From positions 1 to 64,000 of the forward strand of contig NZ_JAAGSC010000031.1 of the NCBI RefSeq assembly GCF_010499265.1: a stretch of DNA of 64,000 nucleotides, read 5' to 3'. The position numbers and the translations under genes are program-made. Below the pieces are notes generated by a model. The model ran no database searches, was not told where the DNA came from, and saw nothing but the letters and a program-made list of their open reading frames with translations. The stretch comes from Wenzhouxiangella limi (GTDB lineage Bacteria > Pseudomonadota > Gammaproteobacteria > Xanthomonadales > Wenzhouxiangellaceae). Position 1 is the stretch's first letter. Each line of letters opens with the position of its first letter. This document shows, piece after piece, positions 45,411-55,079 of the stretch.

Positions 45411-46940
45411 TCAGAGGCCAAACTTGATGCCCTGGGCCAGCGGCAGTTCCGTCGACCAGTTGATGGTGTTGGTCTGGCGGCGCATGTAGGCCTTCCAGGC
45501 ATCCGAGCCCGACTCGCGTCCGCCGCCGGTTTCCTTTTCTCCGCCGAAGGCGCCGCCGATTTCGGCGCCCGAGGTGCCGATGTTGACGTTGGCGATCCCG
45601 CAGTCCGAACCGCGGTGGGACAGGTAGTATTCGGCGCTGCGCAGGTCGGTGGTGAAAATCGCCGAGGACAGGCCCTGACGGACGTCGTTGTGCAACTGCA
45701 AGGCCTCTTCCAGGGTCTTGTAGCGAATGACGTACAGAATGGGCGCGAAGGTCTCTTCCTGGACGATGTCCCAGTGGTTTTCGGCGCGAATGATGGTGGG
45801 TTCGACGAAAAAGCCTTCACCCTCGATGCGCTTGCCGCCGGTCAGGACTTCGCCGCCGGCCTGGCGGGCGCGCGCGACGGCCTGCTCGAAGCGCTCGACG
45901 GCCGCGGCGTCCGTCAGCGGGCCCATCAAGGTGCCCGGCTCCAGCGGGTCGCCGATACGGACCTGCTGGTAGGCCTTGACCAGGGTATCGCTGACATCAT
46001 CGGCGATCGATTCATGCACGATCAGGCGGCGGGTGCTGGTGCAACGCTGACCGGCGGTGCCGACCGCGCCGAATACGATGCCCGGAATGGCGATCTTGAG
46101 ATCGGCGGTTGGGTCGAGAATGATGGCGTTGTTGCCGCCCAGTTCGAGCAGGCTTTTGCCGAAGCGCCGAGCAACGCGCTCGCCGACCATGCGGCCGACC
46201 TGACTGGAGCCGGTAAACGACATCAGGGCGACGCGCTCATCATCGATGAATCGCCCGGCCAGCTCGTGGCCCGATTCCATGAAAGAGGTGAACACCGGCG
46301 GGTAGTCGGTATCGGCCAGCGCTTCGTTGACGATGTTCTGGACGGCTGCACAGCACAGCGCGCCTTTCGGTGACGGCTTCCATACCGTGGCATTGCCGCA
46401 GATCGCCGAGAGCAGGGCGTTCCAGGCCCAGACCGCGACCGGGAAATTGAACGCGGTGACCACGCCGACCACGCCCAGCGGATGCCACTGCTCGTACATC
46501 CGGTGGCCCGGCCGCTCGGAATGCATGGTCTTGCCGTAGAGCATGCGCGACTGGCCGAGGGCGAAGTCGCCGATGTCGATCATTTCCTGAACCTCACCGT
46601 CGCCTTCAGGCTTGATCTTGCCCATTTCCAGCGCGACCAGGCTGCCGAGCGGATCCTTGTAGTCCCGAAGAGCATCGGTGACCCGGCGCACCGCCTCGCC
46701 GCGAACCGGGGCGGGGATCATCTTCCAGGCCTCCGCTGCTTCCTGCGCCACGGTGATGACGCGGTCATAATCGGCCTCGGTGGCTGCACTGATTCTGCCG
46801 ATGACCTGGCCGTTGGCGGAGTTGATGGCCTCGAAGGCGCGGTCAGCTGAAGGCGTGGACCACTGCCCCGGGCCGAAACAGGCGCCGGGCTGGAGGTCGG
46901 GAATGCCGAGTCGATCGAGAATCTGCTGCTGTTTGCTCAT
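45411..46940 (-). CDS. ALDH7-type aldehyde dehydrogenase (L-piperidine-6-carboxylate/aminoadipate-semialdehyde dehydrogenase)
   Basis: 509 residues. Catalytic Cys in [12 protein letters not shown] (about 300) and Glu in LLELGGNNA; cofactor site [11 protein letters not shown] and [11 protein letters not shown]. The pattern [39 protein letters not shown] and [20 protein letters not shown] is that of antiquitin/AmaB enzymes, which oxidise aminoadipate semialdehyde in lysine catabolism. Alone here, 27 bases from the pyrD start, on the same strand. Confidence 0.88.
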   Translation of the reverse strand: MSKQQQILDRLGIPDLQPGACFGPGQWSTPSADRAFEAINSANGQVIGRISAATEADYDRVITVAQEAAEAWKMIPAPVRGEAVRRVTDALRDYKDPLGSLVALEMGKIKPEGDGEVQEMIDIGDFALGQSRMLYGKTMHSERPGHRMYEQWHPLGVVGVVTAFNFPVAVWAWNALLSAICGNATVWKPSPKGALCCAAVQNIVNEALADTDYPPVFTSFMESGHELAGRFIDDERVALMSFTGSSQVGRMVGERVARRFGKSLLELGGNNAIILDPTADLKIAIPGIVFGAVGTAGQRCTSTRRLIVHESIADDVSDTLVKAYQQVRIGDPLEPGTLMGPLTDAAAVERFEQAVARARQAGGEVLTGGKRIEGEGFFVEPTIIRAENHWDIVQEETFAPILYVIRYKTLEEALQLHNDVRQGLSSAIFTTDLRSAEYYLSHRGSDCGIANVNIGTSGAEIGGAFGGEKETGGGRESGSDAWKAYMRRQTNTINWSTELPLAQGIKFGL

Positions 46941-47062
46941 GTGCTTGGAAGCCTTTTCGATGGTTTTCGATAGTGGCTGCCATTATCGCACCGCGCCGGG
47001 CGGACTGCAGGGGCGCCCATGCTATTCTTCCCGTGCTTCACTCCTCGCGACACGAAACTAAT

Positions 47063-47097
47063 CGATCGGGCCGCTGTCCAGAACAGTGTCCCGATCG
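47063..47097 (+). promoter_or_regulatory. Hairpin in the rpoE leader
   Basis: CGATCGGG (47063-47070) and CCCGATCG (47090-47097) form a perfect 8-bp stem; inside it CTGT (47074-47077) pairs with ACAG (47083-47086). It ends 24 bases before the rpoE ATG. It may govern transcript stability or translation, or be a protein-binding dyad. No known RNA family recognised. Confidence 0.45.
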
Positions 47098-47121
47098 TCG
47101 GACAGCCGCAAGACAAGGCCA

Positions 47122-47703
47122 ATGGGCGAACGGGAAGTTGATCAGCTACTGGTAGAGCGAGTCCAGAAAGGCGACAAGCGGGCCTTCGACATGCTGGTAT
47201 TGAAGTACCAGCACAAGATCATCAGCCTGGTGTCGCGCTACGTTTCGGACCATGCCGAGGCCATGGATGTTGCCCAGGAGGCGTTCATCAAGGCCTACCG
47301 GGCGCTCAAGCGCTTTCGCGGCGACAGCGCCTTTTATACCTGGCTGTACCGGATCGCGATCAACACGGCCAAGAACTACCTGGTGGCGCAGAGCCGCCGT
47401 CCGCCGCAGTCGGATGTCGACGCCGGTGACGCGGAACAGTACCAGGTTGATTCGCGGCTGAAGGATCGCGCTTCGCCCGAACACGAGCTACTGCGAGAAG
47501 AGATCGAGCAGACCATTCATGATGCGATTGCCGAGTTGCCGGAAGACCTGCGGATCGCCATCACCCTGCGCGAGATGGAAGGCATGAGCTACGAGGAAAT
47601 CGCAACGACCATGGAGTGCCCCATCGGCACCGTGCGCTCGCGAATTTTTCGGGCCCGCGAAGCCATCGATCAGCGGCTCAGACCGCTGCTTGACAACCAG
47701 TGA
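47122..47703 (+). CDS. rpoE: Envelope-stress sigma factor RpoE (sigma-E)
   Basis: 193 residues from ATG 47122, which aligns with the family start (GEREVDQLLVERVQKGDKRA); a GTG 12 codons upstream lies in the leader hairpin and is less likely. Region 2: YQHKIISLVSRYVSDHAEAM, DVAQEAFIKAYRAL, FYTWLYRIAINTAKNYLVAQ; region 4: REMEGMSYEEIATTMECPIG, TVRSRIFRAREAI. ECF sigma factor for misfolded outer-membrane-protein stress, held by RseA. Confidence 0.97.
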   Translation: MGEREVDQLLVERVQKGDKRAFDMLVLKYQHKIISLVSRYVSDHAEAMDVAQEAFIKAYRALKRFRGDSAFYTWLYRIAINTAKNYLVAQSRRPPQSDVDAGDAEQYQVDSRLKDRASPEHELLREEIEQTIHDAIAELPEDLRIAITLREMEGMSYEEIATTMECPIGTVRSRIFRAREAIDQRLRPLLDNQ

Positions 47704-47724
47704 AACGGAATAACGAGAGTAATC

Positions 47725-48333
47725 ATGACTGAAGCCAACCGAGAGCAGCTTTCCTGCCTGATGGACGGTGAACTCGAGCGCCGGGGGCGCGATTTCCTGG
47801 TGCGGCGCCTGGCCGGCGACCGCGAACTGGCGGATCGATGGCAACGCTATCACGTGATCAAGGCCTGCCTGCAGCGCGAGTTTGCCGGCGAGACGGGTCT
47901 CGCCGGCCGCGTCGCTGCCGCCCTGGACGACGAGCCGGCGTTGCCGGAGCGCAGGGACTCCGCGCTTGGCCGATGGCTCAAGCCGGCCGGCGGCATGGCG
48001 ATTGCCGCCAGCGTGGCCGTCGCGGCGCTGGTGGGCATCAACTCCAGCGTTCTCGAACAAAGCCAGGGCGAGCGTTCAGCCGACCAGCCCGGCTTTGTCA
48101 GTCAGGCTACGGCCCTGGATCGGCCGTTCAACCAGCCGCTGGTGCCCGTCAGCCTCAACGAAACCTCGGCCGCGGACCGCCAGCGGCTCAATACCTACCT
48201 GCTGCGTCATAACCAGGCTGCCGGCAGCTCGGGTTTCGTCTCCTACGTTCCGATCGTGGTCGGCGCGGGCAACCTGCCGTCCGCGCCGCAGGCCAAGCCG
48301 GATTCGGCGCCTGCAGGATCGCGGGGCCGCTGA
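47725..48333 (+). CDS. rseA: Anti-sigma-E factor RseA
   Basis: 202 residues. Cytoplasmic N-terminal sigma-binding domain (REQLSCLMDGELERRGRDFL, RWQRYHVIKACLQ), one membrane helix (GMAIAASVAVAALVGINSSV, about 90-110) and a periplasmic tail that RseB guards and DegS/RseP cleave. The tail ends with a basic, Pro/Ala-rich stretch. 21 bases after rpoE. Confidence 0.93.
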   Translation: MTEANREQLSCLMDGELERRGRDFLVRRLAGDRELADRWQRYHVIKACLQREFAGETGLAGRVAAALDDEPALPERRDSALGRWLKPAGGMAIAASVAVAALVGINSSVLEQSQGERSADQPGFVSQATALDRPFNQPLVPVSLNETSAADRQRLNTYLLRHNQAAGSSGFVSYVPIVVGAGNLPSAPQAKPDSAPAGSRGR

Positions 48334-48337
48334 AACG

Positions 48338-49342
48338 ATGAAGCCGGGCAGGAGCTGGCGAAGTGGGCTGCTCGGCCTGGTGCTGAGCGGCCTGGCGATG
48401 GTTCCGGCGCAGGCCGACGAAGACGTCAGCGCCTGGCTGGATCGAATGTCCAGGGCGGTTGATTCGCTCAACTACCGTGGCACCCTGGTGCACATGCGCA
48501 ACGGCCATGTCGACACCCTGCGCATCATTCACCGCGCCGACGAAAACGGCATTCGCGAACGAATCTATTCCATGGACGGCCAGCCGCGCGAGATCCTGCG
48601 CGAGGGCAATCAGGTGCGGACGCTGCTGGAGGGCAATCAGCCGCTGATCGTGGAGGGTCGCATCGGGGCCCGGCTTTTGCCGCATCTGCCGGTCAGCCAG
48701 CTTTCGAGTCCCATCCTGGCCTATCGCATGGACTTTGCCGGTACCGAGCGGGTCGCAGGCATGAATACCCGGGTGATCGAGATTCGGCCCCGAGATCAGT
48801 TCCGCTACGGCCACCGGTTCTGGCTGGAAGAAAAAACCGGCATGCTGCTGCGGTCTGCCCTGCTGGATCACGCCGGCCGGCATTTGCAGAAACTGACCTT
48901 TGTTGATATCGAGCTGGGTGTGCCGATCAGCGACAGTGAGCTGGCCCCGGCCATTGAAGTGCGTGACGCGCCGGAAGCCACGATGGACGAACATTCGGTG
49001 CCGCCGCCGGCGGCTGCGTCGGAACTGCGGCAGGCGTCCTGGACGCCTGCGCGCCTGCCCGACGGCTTTCGCCTGGCCAGCGTGGGAAGCGGGGTCAGTG
49101 CCGAAGGCCGGCCTTTCGAGCACCTTCTTTTCAGCGATGGTTTGACCAGTTTCTCGGTCTACGTTGAAGAGGCCGGAGGCGGACAGGCGAGCGAACGCAT
49201 CGACGCGATCGGCCCGGTCCACGTCTACACCGGCATGGTTGAGCAGAACCGCGTCACGGTGGTCGGAGAAGTCCCCCCGGCCACCGTTGCCCTGATTGCC
49301 CAGCAGTTACAGCGGCGTGATAAGTCCGGGTCCGACCGCTGA
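48338..49342 (+). CDS. rseB: Sigma-E regulator RseB
   Basis: 334 residues with signal peptide (GLLGLVLSGLAMVPAQA). MucB/RseB pattern: AWLDRMSRAVDSLNYRGTLV, MDGQPREILREGN, the LolA-like domain, and a second domain from SWTPARLPDGFRLASVG to the end. It binds the RseA periplasmic tail and responds to LPS/OMP stress. Four bases after rseA. Confidence 0.95.
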   Translation: MKPGRSWRSGLLGLVLSGLAMVPAQADEDVSAWLDRMSRAVDSLNYRGTLVHMRNGHVDTLRIIHRADENGIRERIYSMDGQPREILREGNQVRTLLEGNQPLIVEGRIGARLLPHLPVSQLSSPILAYRMDFAGTERVAGMNTRVIEIRPRDQFRYGHRFWLEEKTGMLLRSALLDHAGRHLQKLTFVDIELGVPISDSELAPAIEVRDAPEATMDEHSVPPPAAASELRQASWTPARLPDGFRLASVGSGVSAEGRPFEHLLFSDGLTSFSVYVEEAGGGQASERIDAIGPVHVYTGMVEQNRVTVVGEVPPATVALIAQQLQRRDKSGSDR

Positions 49343-49357
49343 TCGCCGGCGTCGGTC

Positions 49358-49849
49358 ATGACCTCGTCGGGACATGTCTGGCAGGCCGGCGTCGTGGTGC
49401 ATTCCACTGAAGCTGCCGCCCGGATTCGCTTCGAACCGTTGACGCATTGTCAGCGCTGCCTGCGGGGCGAGGGCTGTGGGGCGGGCGTGTTCAGTCGGCT
49501 GTTCGCCGGCCGCCGGGCCGAGCTGGATTTGCCTACAGATCACCGACTGGCGCCGGGACAGCCGGTGCGCGTCGGCATCCGGTCCGGCACGCTGGTGCGA
49601 TTGGCGGTCGTGATCTACGGCCTGCCGGTGGTGGTCTTCATTCTGGCTGCAGCCGCGACTGCTACGCTCCTGGCCCCGGGTTGGGAACAGGATGTGCTGA
49701 GCCTGCTCGGCGGTCTGGCGGCAGCCGCGCTCGCGCTGGTCTTTGTCGCTCGCCGGCGCACGGGGGCGTTGAACCCCATCGTGGAAACACTGTCTGCAGG
49801 GGCGGGCCGTCCGAGGCTTGAATCGGGCCCCGACCAAGGCCACATCTGA
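49358..49849 (+). CDS. rseC: RseC/MucC-family regulator
   Basis: 163 residues. Three clustered cysteines (C31, C34, C40 in CQRCLRGEGCG) before two membrane helices (LVRLAVVIYGLPVVVFILAA; VLSLLGGLAAAALALVFVA). RseC family members are membrane proteins associated with sigma-E and redox systems; the Cys cluster may hold an iron-sulfur or disulfide switch. Exact role unknown. Confidence 0.9.
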   Translation: MTSSGHVWQAGVVVHSTEAAARIRFEPLTHCQRCLRGEGCGAGVFSRLFAGRRAELDLPTDHRLAPGQPVRVGIRSGTLVRLAVVIYGLPVVVFILAAAATATLLAPGWEQDVLSLLGGLAAAALALVFVARRRTGALNPIVETLSAGAGRPRLESGPDQGHI

Positions 49850-49880
49850 ACTCGAGGCACTACCCTCAAATGGAGATTGC

Positions 49881-51299
49881 ATGTTGAACAAATCATTGAC
49901 CGTATTCGTTCTGGGGCTGGGGCTGGCGCTGCCGCAGGCTTGGGCCCAGCCGGGTGAGGACTTCACCGACCTGGTCGAGGAATCCGTCCCGGCTGTGGTC
50001 AACGTCGAGACCATCCGCTTCGGCTCCCGGCCCACCCAGCGCCAGCAGGCGCCCGACGATCCGGGCGAAGATATCCCCGACATGTTCCGTCGCTTTTTCG
50101 ACATTCCCTTCGGCGAAGGAGGCCCCGGTGGGGGACGGCCTGACCGGCGCGGCGGTGGCTCCGGCTTTATTATTTCCGAAGACGGGCTGATCGTGACCAA
50201 CCACCACGTCATTGATGAGGCTGACCAGGTCGTGGTGCGGCTGGCCGACCGGCGCGAGTTCGAAGCCGAAGTGATCGGTTCGGACGCCCAGACCGACGTG
50301 GCCGTGCTGCGCATTGATGCTGACGATCTGCCCACGCTGGATTTCGGTGATTCGAGTGATCTGCGGGTTGGCGAGTGGGTCATCGGCATTGGCTCACCGT
50401 TTTCGTTCGAGCAGACGGTCACGGCCGGCATCGTCAGCGCCAAGGGCCGCACCCAGGGTCGTCAGCAGTACGTCCCCTTCATCCAGACCGACGTGGCGAT
50501 CAACCGGGGCAACTCCGGCGGGCCGCTGATTCGCACCGACGGAACCGTGGTCGGCATCAACTCCTGGATCCTGAGTTCCGGCGGCGGCAATATCGGCCTG
50601 TCGTTCTCGATTCCGATCGAGGTGGCGCGCAACTCCATCGACCAGCTGCTCGAATACGGTCGGGTCTCGCGCGGCTATCTCGGCGTCGGGATCGAAGTCA
50701 TCACCCGCGAAAAAGCCGACGCCCTCGGCCTCGACCGTCCGGCCGGGGCGCTGGTCAACCGCGTCGAGCCCGATAGTGCTGCGGCCGAGGCCGGGATCGA
50801 GGTTGGCGACGTGATCGTCGAGTTCAACGGCCAGCCGCTGGACGTGTTCTCCGAACTGCCGCCGCTGGTCGGGATGGTCCGGCCCGGCAGCGAGGTGCCG
50901 GTGGTGTTGTCGCGCTGGGGTGAGGAAATCACCAAGCAGGTGACGATCAAGCAGCTCGATGAGGAACAAGCCATGGCCCAGGGGTCGCAAGGCCCCGACC
51001 GGGAACCCAGCAACGCCCTGGGTCTGGCCGTCGAGTCCATCGACGCTGAAACCCGGCAGCAGCTCGGCGACCCCGACGGCGGTGTGGTCATCAGCGGCGT
51101 GGAAAGCGATGCGGCCTACCGGGCCGGCGTGCGCCGCGGGCAGGTCATCCTGATGATCAACAACCAGAGCATCGGCGGGATGGCTGATTTCAGAGCGATC
51201 GTCGAGGATCTGGAGCCGGAGCGCTCGGTCGCGCTGCTGCTGCACAGCCCGAACGGTTCGACGACCTTTGTCGCCTACACGCCCGAGACCGATGACTGA
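49881..51299 (+). CDS. mucD: Periplasmic serine endoprotease MucD/DegP-like
   Basis: 472 residues from ATG 49881 (TGGAG at 49871-49875). Signal peptide ([17 protein letters not shown]). Trypsin-like triad H109 (TNHHVID), D139 ([10 protein letters not shown]) and S212 (GNSGGPL), followed by two PDZ domains (about 265-355 and 385-470). The long Q-linker before the His has a Gly/Asp-rich stretch ([16 protein letters not shown]). It degrades or chaperones misfolded envelope proteins and completes the sigma-E cluster. Confidence 0.95.
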   Translation: MLNKSLTVFVLGLGLALPQAWAQPGEDFTDLVEESVPAVVNVETIRFGSRPTQRQQAPDDPGEDIPDMFRRFFDIPFGEGGPGGGRPDRRGGGSGFIISEDGLIVTNHHVIDEADQVVVRLADRREFEAEVIGSDAQTDVAVLRIDADDLPTLDFGDSSDLRVGEWVIGIGSPFSFEQTVTAGIVSAKGRTQGRQQYVPFIQTDVAINRGNSGGPLIRTDGTVVGINSWILSSGGGNIGLSFSIPIEVARNSIDQLLEYGRVSRGYLGVGIEVITREKADALGLDRPAGALVNRVEPDSAAAEAGIEVGDVIVEFNGQPLDVFSELPPLVGMVRPGSEVPVVLSRWGEEITKQVTIKQLDEEQAMAQGSQGPDREPSNALGLAVESIDAETRQQLGDPDGGVVISGVESDAAYRAGVRRGQVILMINNQSIGGMADFRAIVEDLEPERSVALLLHSPNGSTTFVAYTPETDD

Positions 51300-51307
51300 G
51301 CGATGCA

Positions 51308-51323
51308 GCCCGGCTTGCCGGGC
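51308..51323 (+). terminator. Hairpin after mucD
   Basis: GCCCGG-CTTG-CCGGGC: 6-bp stem with a 4-base loop, 8 bases past the mucD stop. No T-run, and the lepA -10 follows 11 bases later, so it may separate the two transcription units only weakly. Confidence 0.35.
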
Positions 51324-51334
51324 CTGCTTGCCGC

Positions 51335-51340
51335 TATAAT
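51335..51340 (+). promoter_or_regulatory. -10 element (TATAAT) for lepA-lepB
   Basis: A perfect TATAAT 58 bases before lepA, expected start near 51347. The best -35 (TTGCCG, 51315-51320) is only 14 bases upstream, so activity may need other contacts. Confidence 0.45.
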
Positions 51341-51355
51341 CGGGTCTTTGAGATA

Positions 51356-51384
51356 CGCCGCCCCTGGCTCGGCCGGGGGCGGCG
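51356..51384 (+). promoter_or_regulatory. GC-rich hairpin in the lepA leader
   Basis: CGCCGCCCC (51356-51364) and GGGGCGGCG (51376-51384) form a perfect 9-bp stem with an 11-base loop, ending 13 bases before the lepA ATG. Only TTGGA serves as ribosome site between. It could mask or restrict initiation. Confidence 0.45.
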
Positions 51385-51397
51385 AAATTATTGGACC

Positions 51398-53203
51398 ATG
51401 AGTCAAATAGCCCGAATCCGCAATTTCTCCATCATCGCCCACGTCGATCACGGCAAGTCGACCCTGGCCGATCGTTTCATCCAGCTGTGCGGCGGCTTGA
51501 CGGAGCGGGAGATGGCCGAGCAGGTGCTCGATTCGATGGACATCGAACGCGAGCGCGGGATCACGATCAAGGCCCAGAGCGTCACCCTGAATTACGATTG
51601 CGACGCCGGCAATCGCTACCAGCTCAACTTCATCGACACGCCCGGCCACGTCGATTTTTCCTACGAGGTCTCGCGGTCGCTGGCCGCCTGCGAGGGCGCG
51701 CTGCTGGTGGTCGATGCCGCCCAGGGCGTGGAAGCCCAGAGCGTGGCCAACTGCTATACGGCGGTGGAGCAGGGTCTGGAGGTCATTCCGGTCATCAACA
51801 AGATCGACCTGCCGGCCGCCGATCCCGACCGGGTCCGCCACCAGATCGAAGACATCATCGGCATTGATGCCTCCGACGCCCTGCTGGTCAGCGCCAAGAC
51901 CGGACTCGGCATTCGCGAGGTGCTCGAGGCCATCGTGGCGCGTATTCCGCCGCCTGTCGATGCCGAGGAAGGCCCGCTGCAGGCGCTGATCATCGACTCC
52001 TGGTTCGACAATTATCTCGGCGTCAACTCGCTGATCCGGATCAAGCAGGGTCGCTTGACGCGGGGCGAGAAGGTTCGCGTGATGTCGACCGGAGAAGAGC
52101 ACCAGGCCGACCAGATTGGCATCTTCAATCCCAAGCGCACCCCGACCGAGGTCCTCGGCTGCGGCCAGGTCGGGTTCGTGGCCGCCGGCATCAAGGAGGT
52201 CCACGGCGCGCCGGTCGGCGACACCTTCACCCGCGCGCGTCAGCCGGCTGAAGCTCCCCTGCCGGGTTTCAAGCCGCTCAAGCCCCGGGTGTTTGCCGGC
52301 ATTTTTCCGGTCGATTCCAGCGACTATCCGGATCTGCGCGAGGCGCTGGACAAGCTGCAGCTCAACGACTCGGCGCTGCAGTTCGAGCCGGAGACCTCGG
52401 TTGCCCTTGGCTTCGGTTTTCGCTGCGGCTTTCTCGGCATGCTGCACATGGAGATCGTGCAGGAGCGCCTGGAGCGAGAGTACGATCTGGATCTGATCAC
52501 CACCGCCCCGACGGTGATTTATGAACTGGCGCTGACCGACGGCGAGATCGCGACCCTGGACAACCCGGCCGGCCTGCCGCCGGCCAACAAGATCAGCGAA
52601 ATCCGCGAACCTGTGATCCTGGCCAATATCCTGGTGCCGCAGGATCACGTCGGCGCGGTGATCGGGCTGTGCGAGGAAAAGCGCGGGACGCAGAAGGACA
52701 TGCGCTTCCTCGGCGGCCAGGTGCAGCTGACCTACGAGTTGCCGCTGTCGGAAGTCGTCATGGACTTTTTCGATCGCCTCAAGTCCTGCTCACGCGGGTT
52801 TGCTTCGTTCGAGTACGACTTTGTTCGATTCCAGGCCGGACCCTTCGTGCGCCTGGATCTGCTGATCAACGGCGAGCGGGTCGATGCCCTGAGTACGATC
52901 GTGCATCGCGATGTCGCAGAGCGACGCGGGCGCGAGCTGGCCGAGCGCATGCGCGAACTGATTCCGCGCCAGATGTTCGACATCGCCATCCAGGCTTCGA
53001 TCGGATCGCATATCATTGCCCGTTCGACGGTCAAGGCCTACCGCAAGAACGTGACCGCCAAGTGCTACGGTGGTGACGTGACCCGCAAGCGCAAGCTTCT
53101 GGAAAAGCAGAAGGCCGGCAAGCGGCGCATGAAGCAGGTCGGTCGGATCGAGATTCCGCAAGAAGCCTTTCTGGCCGTGCTGCGCACCGATAACGATAAA
53201 TAA
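51398..53203 (+). CDS. lepA: Elongation factor 4 (LepA)
   Basis: 601 residues. G-domain: [38 protein letters not shown]; then EF-G-like domains II, III and V and the LepA-specific C-terminal domain ([30 protein letters not shown]). A ribosomal GTPase that acts in translation initiation or back-translocation under stress. 15 bases before lepB. Confidence 0.98.
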   Translation: MSQIARIRNFSIIAHVDHGKSTLADRFIQLCGGLTEREMAEQVLDSMDIERERGITIKAQSVTLNYDCDAGNRYQLNFIDTPGHVDFSYEVSRSLAACEGALLVVDAAQGVEAQSVANCYTAVEQGLEVIPVINKIDLPAADPDRVRHQIEDIIGIDASDALLVSAKTGLGIREVLEAIVARIPPPVDAEEGPLQALIIDSWFDNYLGVNSLIRIKQGRLTRGEKVRVMSTGEEHQADQIGIFNPKRTPTEVLGCGQVGFVAAGIKEVHGAPVGDTFTRARQPAEAPLPGFKPLKPRVFAGIFPVDSSDYPDLREALDKLQLNDSALQFEPETSVALGFGFRCGFLGMLHMEIVQERLEREYDLDLITTAPTVIYELALTDGEIATLDNPAGLPPANKISEIREPVILANILVPQDHVGAVIGLCEEKRGTQKDMRFLGGQVQLTYELPLSEVVMDFFDRLKSCSRGFASFEYDFVRFQAGPFVRLDLLINGERVDALSTIVHRDVAERRGRELAERMRELIPRQMFDIAIQASIGSHIIARSTVKAYRKNVTAKCYGGDVTRKRKLLEKQKAGKRRMKQVGRIEIPQEAFLAVLRTDNDK

Positions 53204-53218
53204 AGACGTCAATCTTTC

Positions 53219-53995
53219 ATGGACTATGCCCTGATTCTGACCGTTCTGACCCTGATTACGGGTCTGCTCTGGGTGCTGGAACGTTTCTGGATACGACGCC
53301 GCTTCGGCGAGACCGAATCCGGCCCGGCGCACTGGCTGGCCAGCGTGGCCTCGCTGTTTCCCATCCTGCTGCTGGTGCTGGTCTTTCGATCGTTTCTGTT
53401 CGAGCCGTTCAAGATTCCGTCGGGTTCGATGATCCCGACCCTGCAGATCGGCGATTTCATCGTCGTCAACAAGTTTTCCTACGGTTTGCGACTGCCGGTG
53501 CTCAACCGCAAGATTATTTCAACCGGCGAGCCCGAACGCGGCGACGTCATGGTCTTCCGCTTTCCCAAAGATGAGCGGGTCAACTACATCAAGCGCGTGG
53601 TCGGCCTCCCGGGCGACTCCATTACCTACCGCAACAAGGTGTTGTTCATCAACGGCGAGCCGGTAGAGCAGGAACCGCTGGGCCACTGGGAGGGCGAGGG
53701 GCTGAACCGCAACCCGCCCGGCCGAACGCCGATCGAGCGACTGGAGTATCTCGGTGAGGAACCCCACTCGATACTCATCTTTCCCGACCAGCCCGACCGT
53801 GGGGTGCGGACCTGGACGGTGCCGGAAGGCCACTACTTTGTGTTGGGCGACAACCGCGATCAGTCGCTCGACAGCCGGGCCTGGAATTTCGTGCCCGAAG
53901 AGAACCTTGTCGGTCGTGCAACGTGGATCTGGATGCACTGGGACTGCGGGCGCGGCTGCGTGGTCTGGGAACGGATTGGTGATAAGATTCAATGA
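53219..53995 (+). CDS. lepB: Signal peptidase I
   Basis: 258 residues. Two N-terminal membrane helices (YALILTVLTLITGLLWVLER; ASLFPILLLVLVFRSFL), catalytic Ser70 (KIPSGSMIPTL), Lys125 (NYIKRVVGLPGD) and box E GDNRDQSLDSR. Removes signal peptides of exported proteins at the inner membrane. Directly follows lepA, the typical lepAB arrangement. Confidence 0.97.
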   Translation: MDYALILTVLTLITGLLWVLERFWIRRRFGETESGPAHWLASVASLFPILLLVLVFRSFLFEPFKIPSGSMIPTLQIGDFIVVNKFSYGLRLPVLNRKIISTGEPERGDVMVFRFPKDERVNYIKRVVGLPGDSITYRNKVLFINGEPVEQEPLGHWEGEGLNRNPPGRTPIERLEYLGEEPHSILIFPDQPDRGVRTWTVPEGHYFVLGDNRDQSLDSRAWNFVPEENLVGRATWIWMHWDCGRGCVVWERIGDKIQ

Positions 53996-54022
53996 TTGCC
54001 AGTCTGAATGGGGATCGGGACA

Positions 54023-54391
54023 ATGAAGCAGATCAATCGCACACGGGGCATGACGCTGATCGGGTTCCTCCTGGTCCTGGCCCTGGTGTTGTTTGCCGCC
54101 TACATGGGCATCAAGCTGGTCCCGATCTATCTCAACCATTTCTCGGTGGTCAGCGAAATGAAGGCGGTTGCATCGGAACCCGGTACCGCCAACATGCCGC
54201 CCCAGACCGTACGGCGCAATCTCATGACCCGCATGGACGTCAGCTACGTCAAGCATGTTCGGCCTGAGGATGTGCGCGTCGTGCGCGGCGACGGCGTCAA
54301 CCTGGTGGTCAGTTATGAAGTCGAAGAGCACTTGATCGGCAATATCGATGCCATTATCCGCTTCCACCGCGTCGAGCCGCTCAGCAATTAG
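54023..54391 (+). CDS. DUF4845 membrane protein
   Basis: 122 residues from ATG 54023. RTRGMTLIGFLLVLALVLFA resembles a type IV pilin-like N-terminal membrane segment, then MGIKLVPIYLNHFSVVSEMK, VKHVRPEDVRVVRGDGVNLV, YEVEEHLIGNIDAII. DUF4845 genes regularly lie between lepB and rnc in gammaproteobacteria; function unknown. The 3' end overlaps rnc by 44 bases. Confidence 0.88.
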   Translation: MKQINRTRGMTLIGFLLVLALVLFAAYMGIKLVPIYLNHFSVVSEMKAVASEPGTANMPPQTVRRNLMTRMDVSYVKHVRPEDVRVVRGDGVNLVVSYEVEEHLIGNIDAIIRFHRVEPLSN

Positions 54392-55079
54392 CGAGATCGA
54401 TCAGCTTCCGGGCATCGCCTACCGGTTCCGCGATCCGTCGCTGCTGACGCGGGCGCTGACGCACCGCAGTTTCGGCGCCGGCCACTACGAGCGCCTGGAG
54501 TTTCTCGGCGACAGCCTGCTCAACCTGGTGGCGGCCGATCTGCTCTACCATCGCCGGGTGCACGCCACCGAAGGTGATCTCAGTCGCCTGCGCTCGCGCC
54601 TGGTGCGCGATATCACCCTGGCCGAAATCGCCCGCGAACTGGACTTGAGTCGCTACCTGCGTCTGGGCCAGGGGGAACTGCGCAGCGGCGGCTTTCTCCG
54701 CGAATCCATCCTCGCCGACGTGGTCGAGGCGCTGATCGGTGCGGTCTACCTGGACGGCGGCTTCGAGGCCGCGCGCCGGGTCGTGGCCGAGCTGATCGGT
54801 GAACGCCTGGCCGGACTGCCCGATGCGGACCAGCTGAAAGATCCCAAGACCCGGCTGCAGGAACTGCTGCAGTCGCGCGGTCATGGACTTCCCGTTTACA
54901 CCGTGCTGGCCGAAAGCGGCGCCGATCACGCCAAGCGCTTTCTGGTCGAGTGCACGGTCGGAGACCTGGTTGCACCGGTCCGGGCCGAGGCCGCCAGCCG
55001 GCGCAAGGCCGAGCAGGCGGCGGCACGCCTGGCTTACCAGGCCATCCTGGATCGGAGCCTTGGTGGTCCCGATGACTGA
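54348..55079 (+). CDS. rnc: Ribonuclease III
   Basis: 243 residues from ATG 54348, inside the DUF4845 gene; no later start lies before the conserved region. RNase III core HYERLEFLGDSLLNLVAADL with catalytic acidic residues and ADVVEALIGAVYLDGG (the final Glu); a dsRNA-binding domain from DPKTRLQELLQSRGHGLPVY to RKAEQAAARLAYQAI. Processes rRNA and structured RNAs. The stop overlaps era. Confidence 0.97.
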   Translation: MPLSASTASSRSAISEIDQLPGIAYRFRDPSLLTRALTHRSFGAGHYERLEFLGDSLLNLVAADLLYHRRVHATEGDLSRLRSRLVRDITLAEIARELDLSRYLRLGQGELRSGGFLRESILADVVEALIGAVYLDGGFEAARRVVAELIGERLAGLPDADQLKDPKTRLQELLQSRGHGLPVYTVLAESGADHAKRFLVECTVGDLVAPVRAEAASRRKAEQAAARLAYQAILDRSLGGPDD

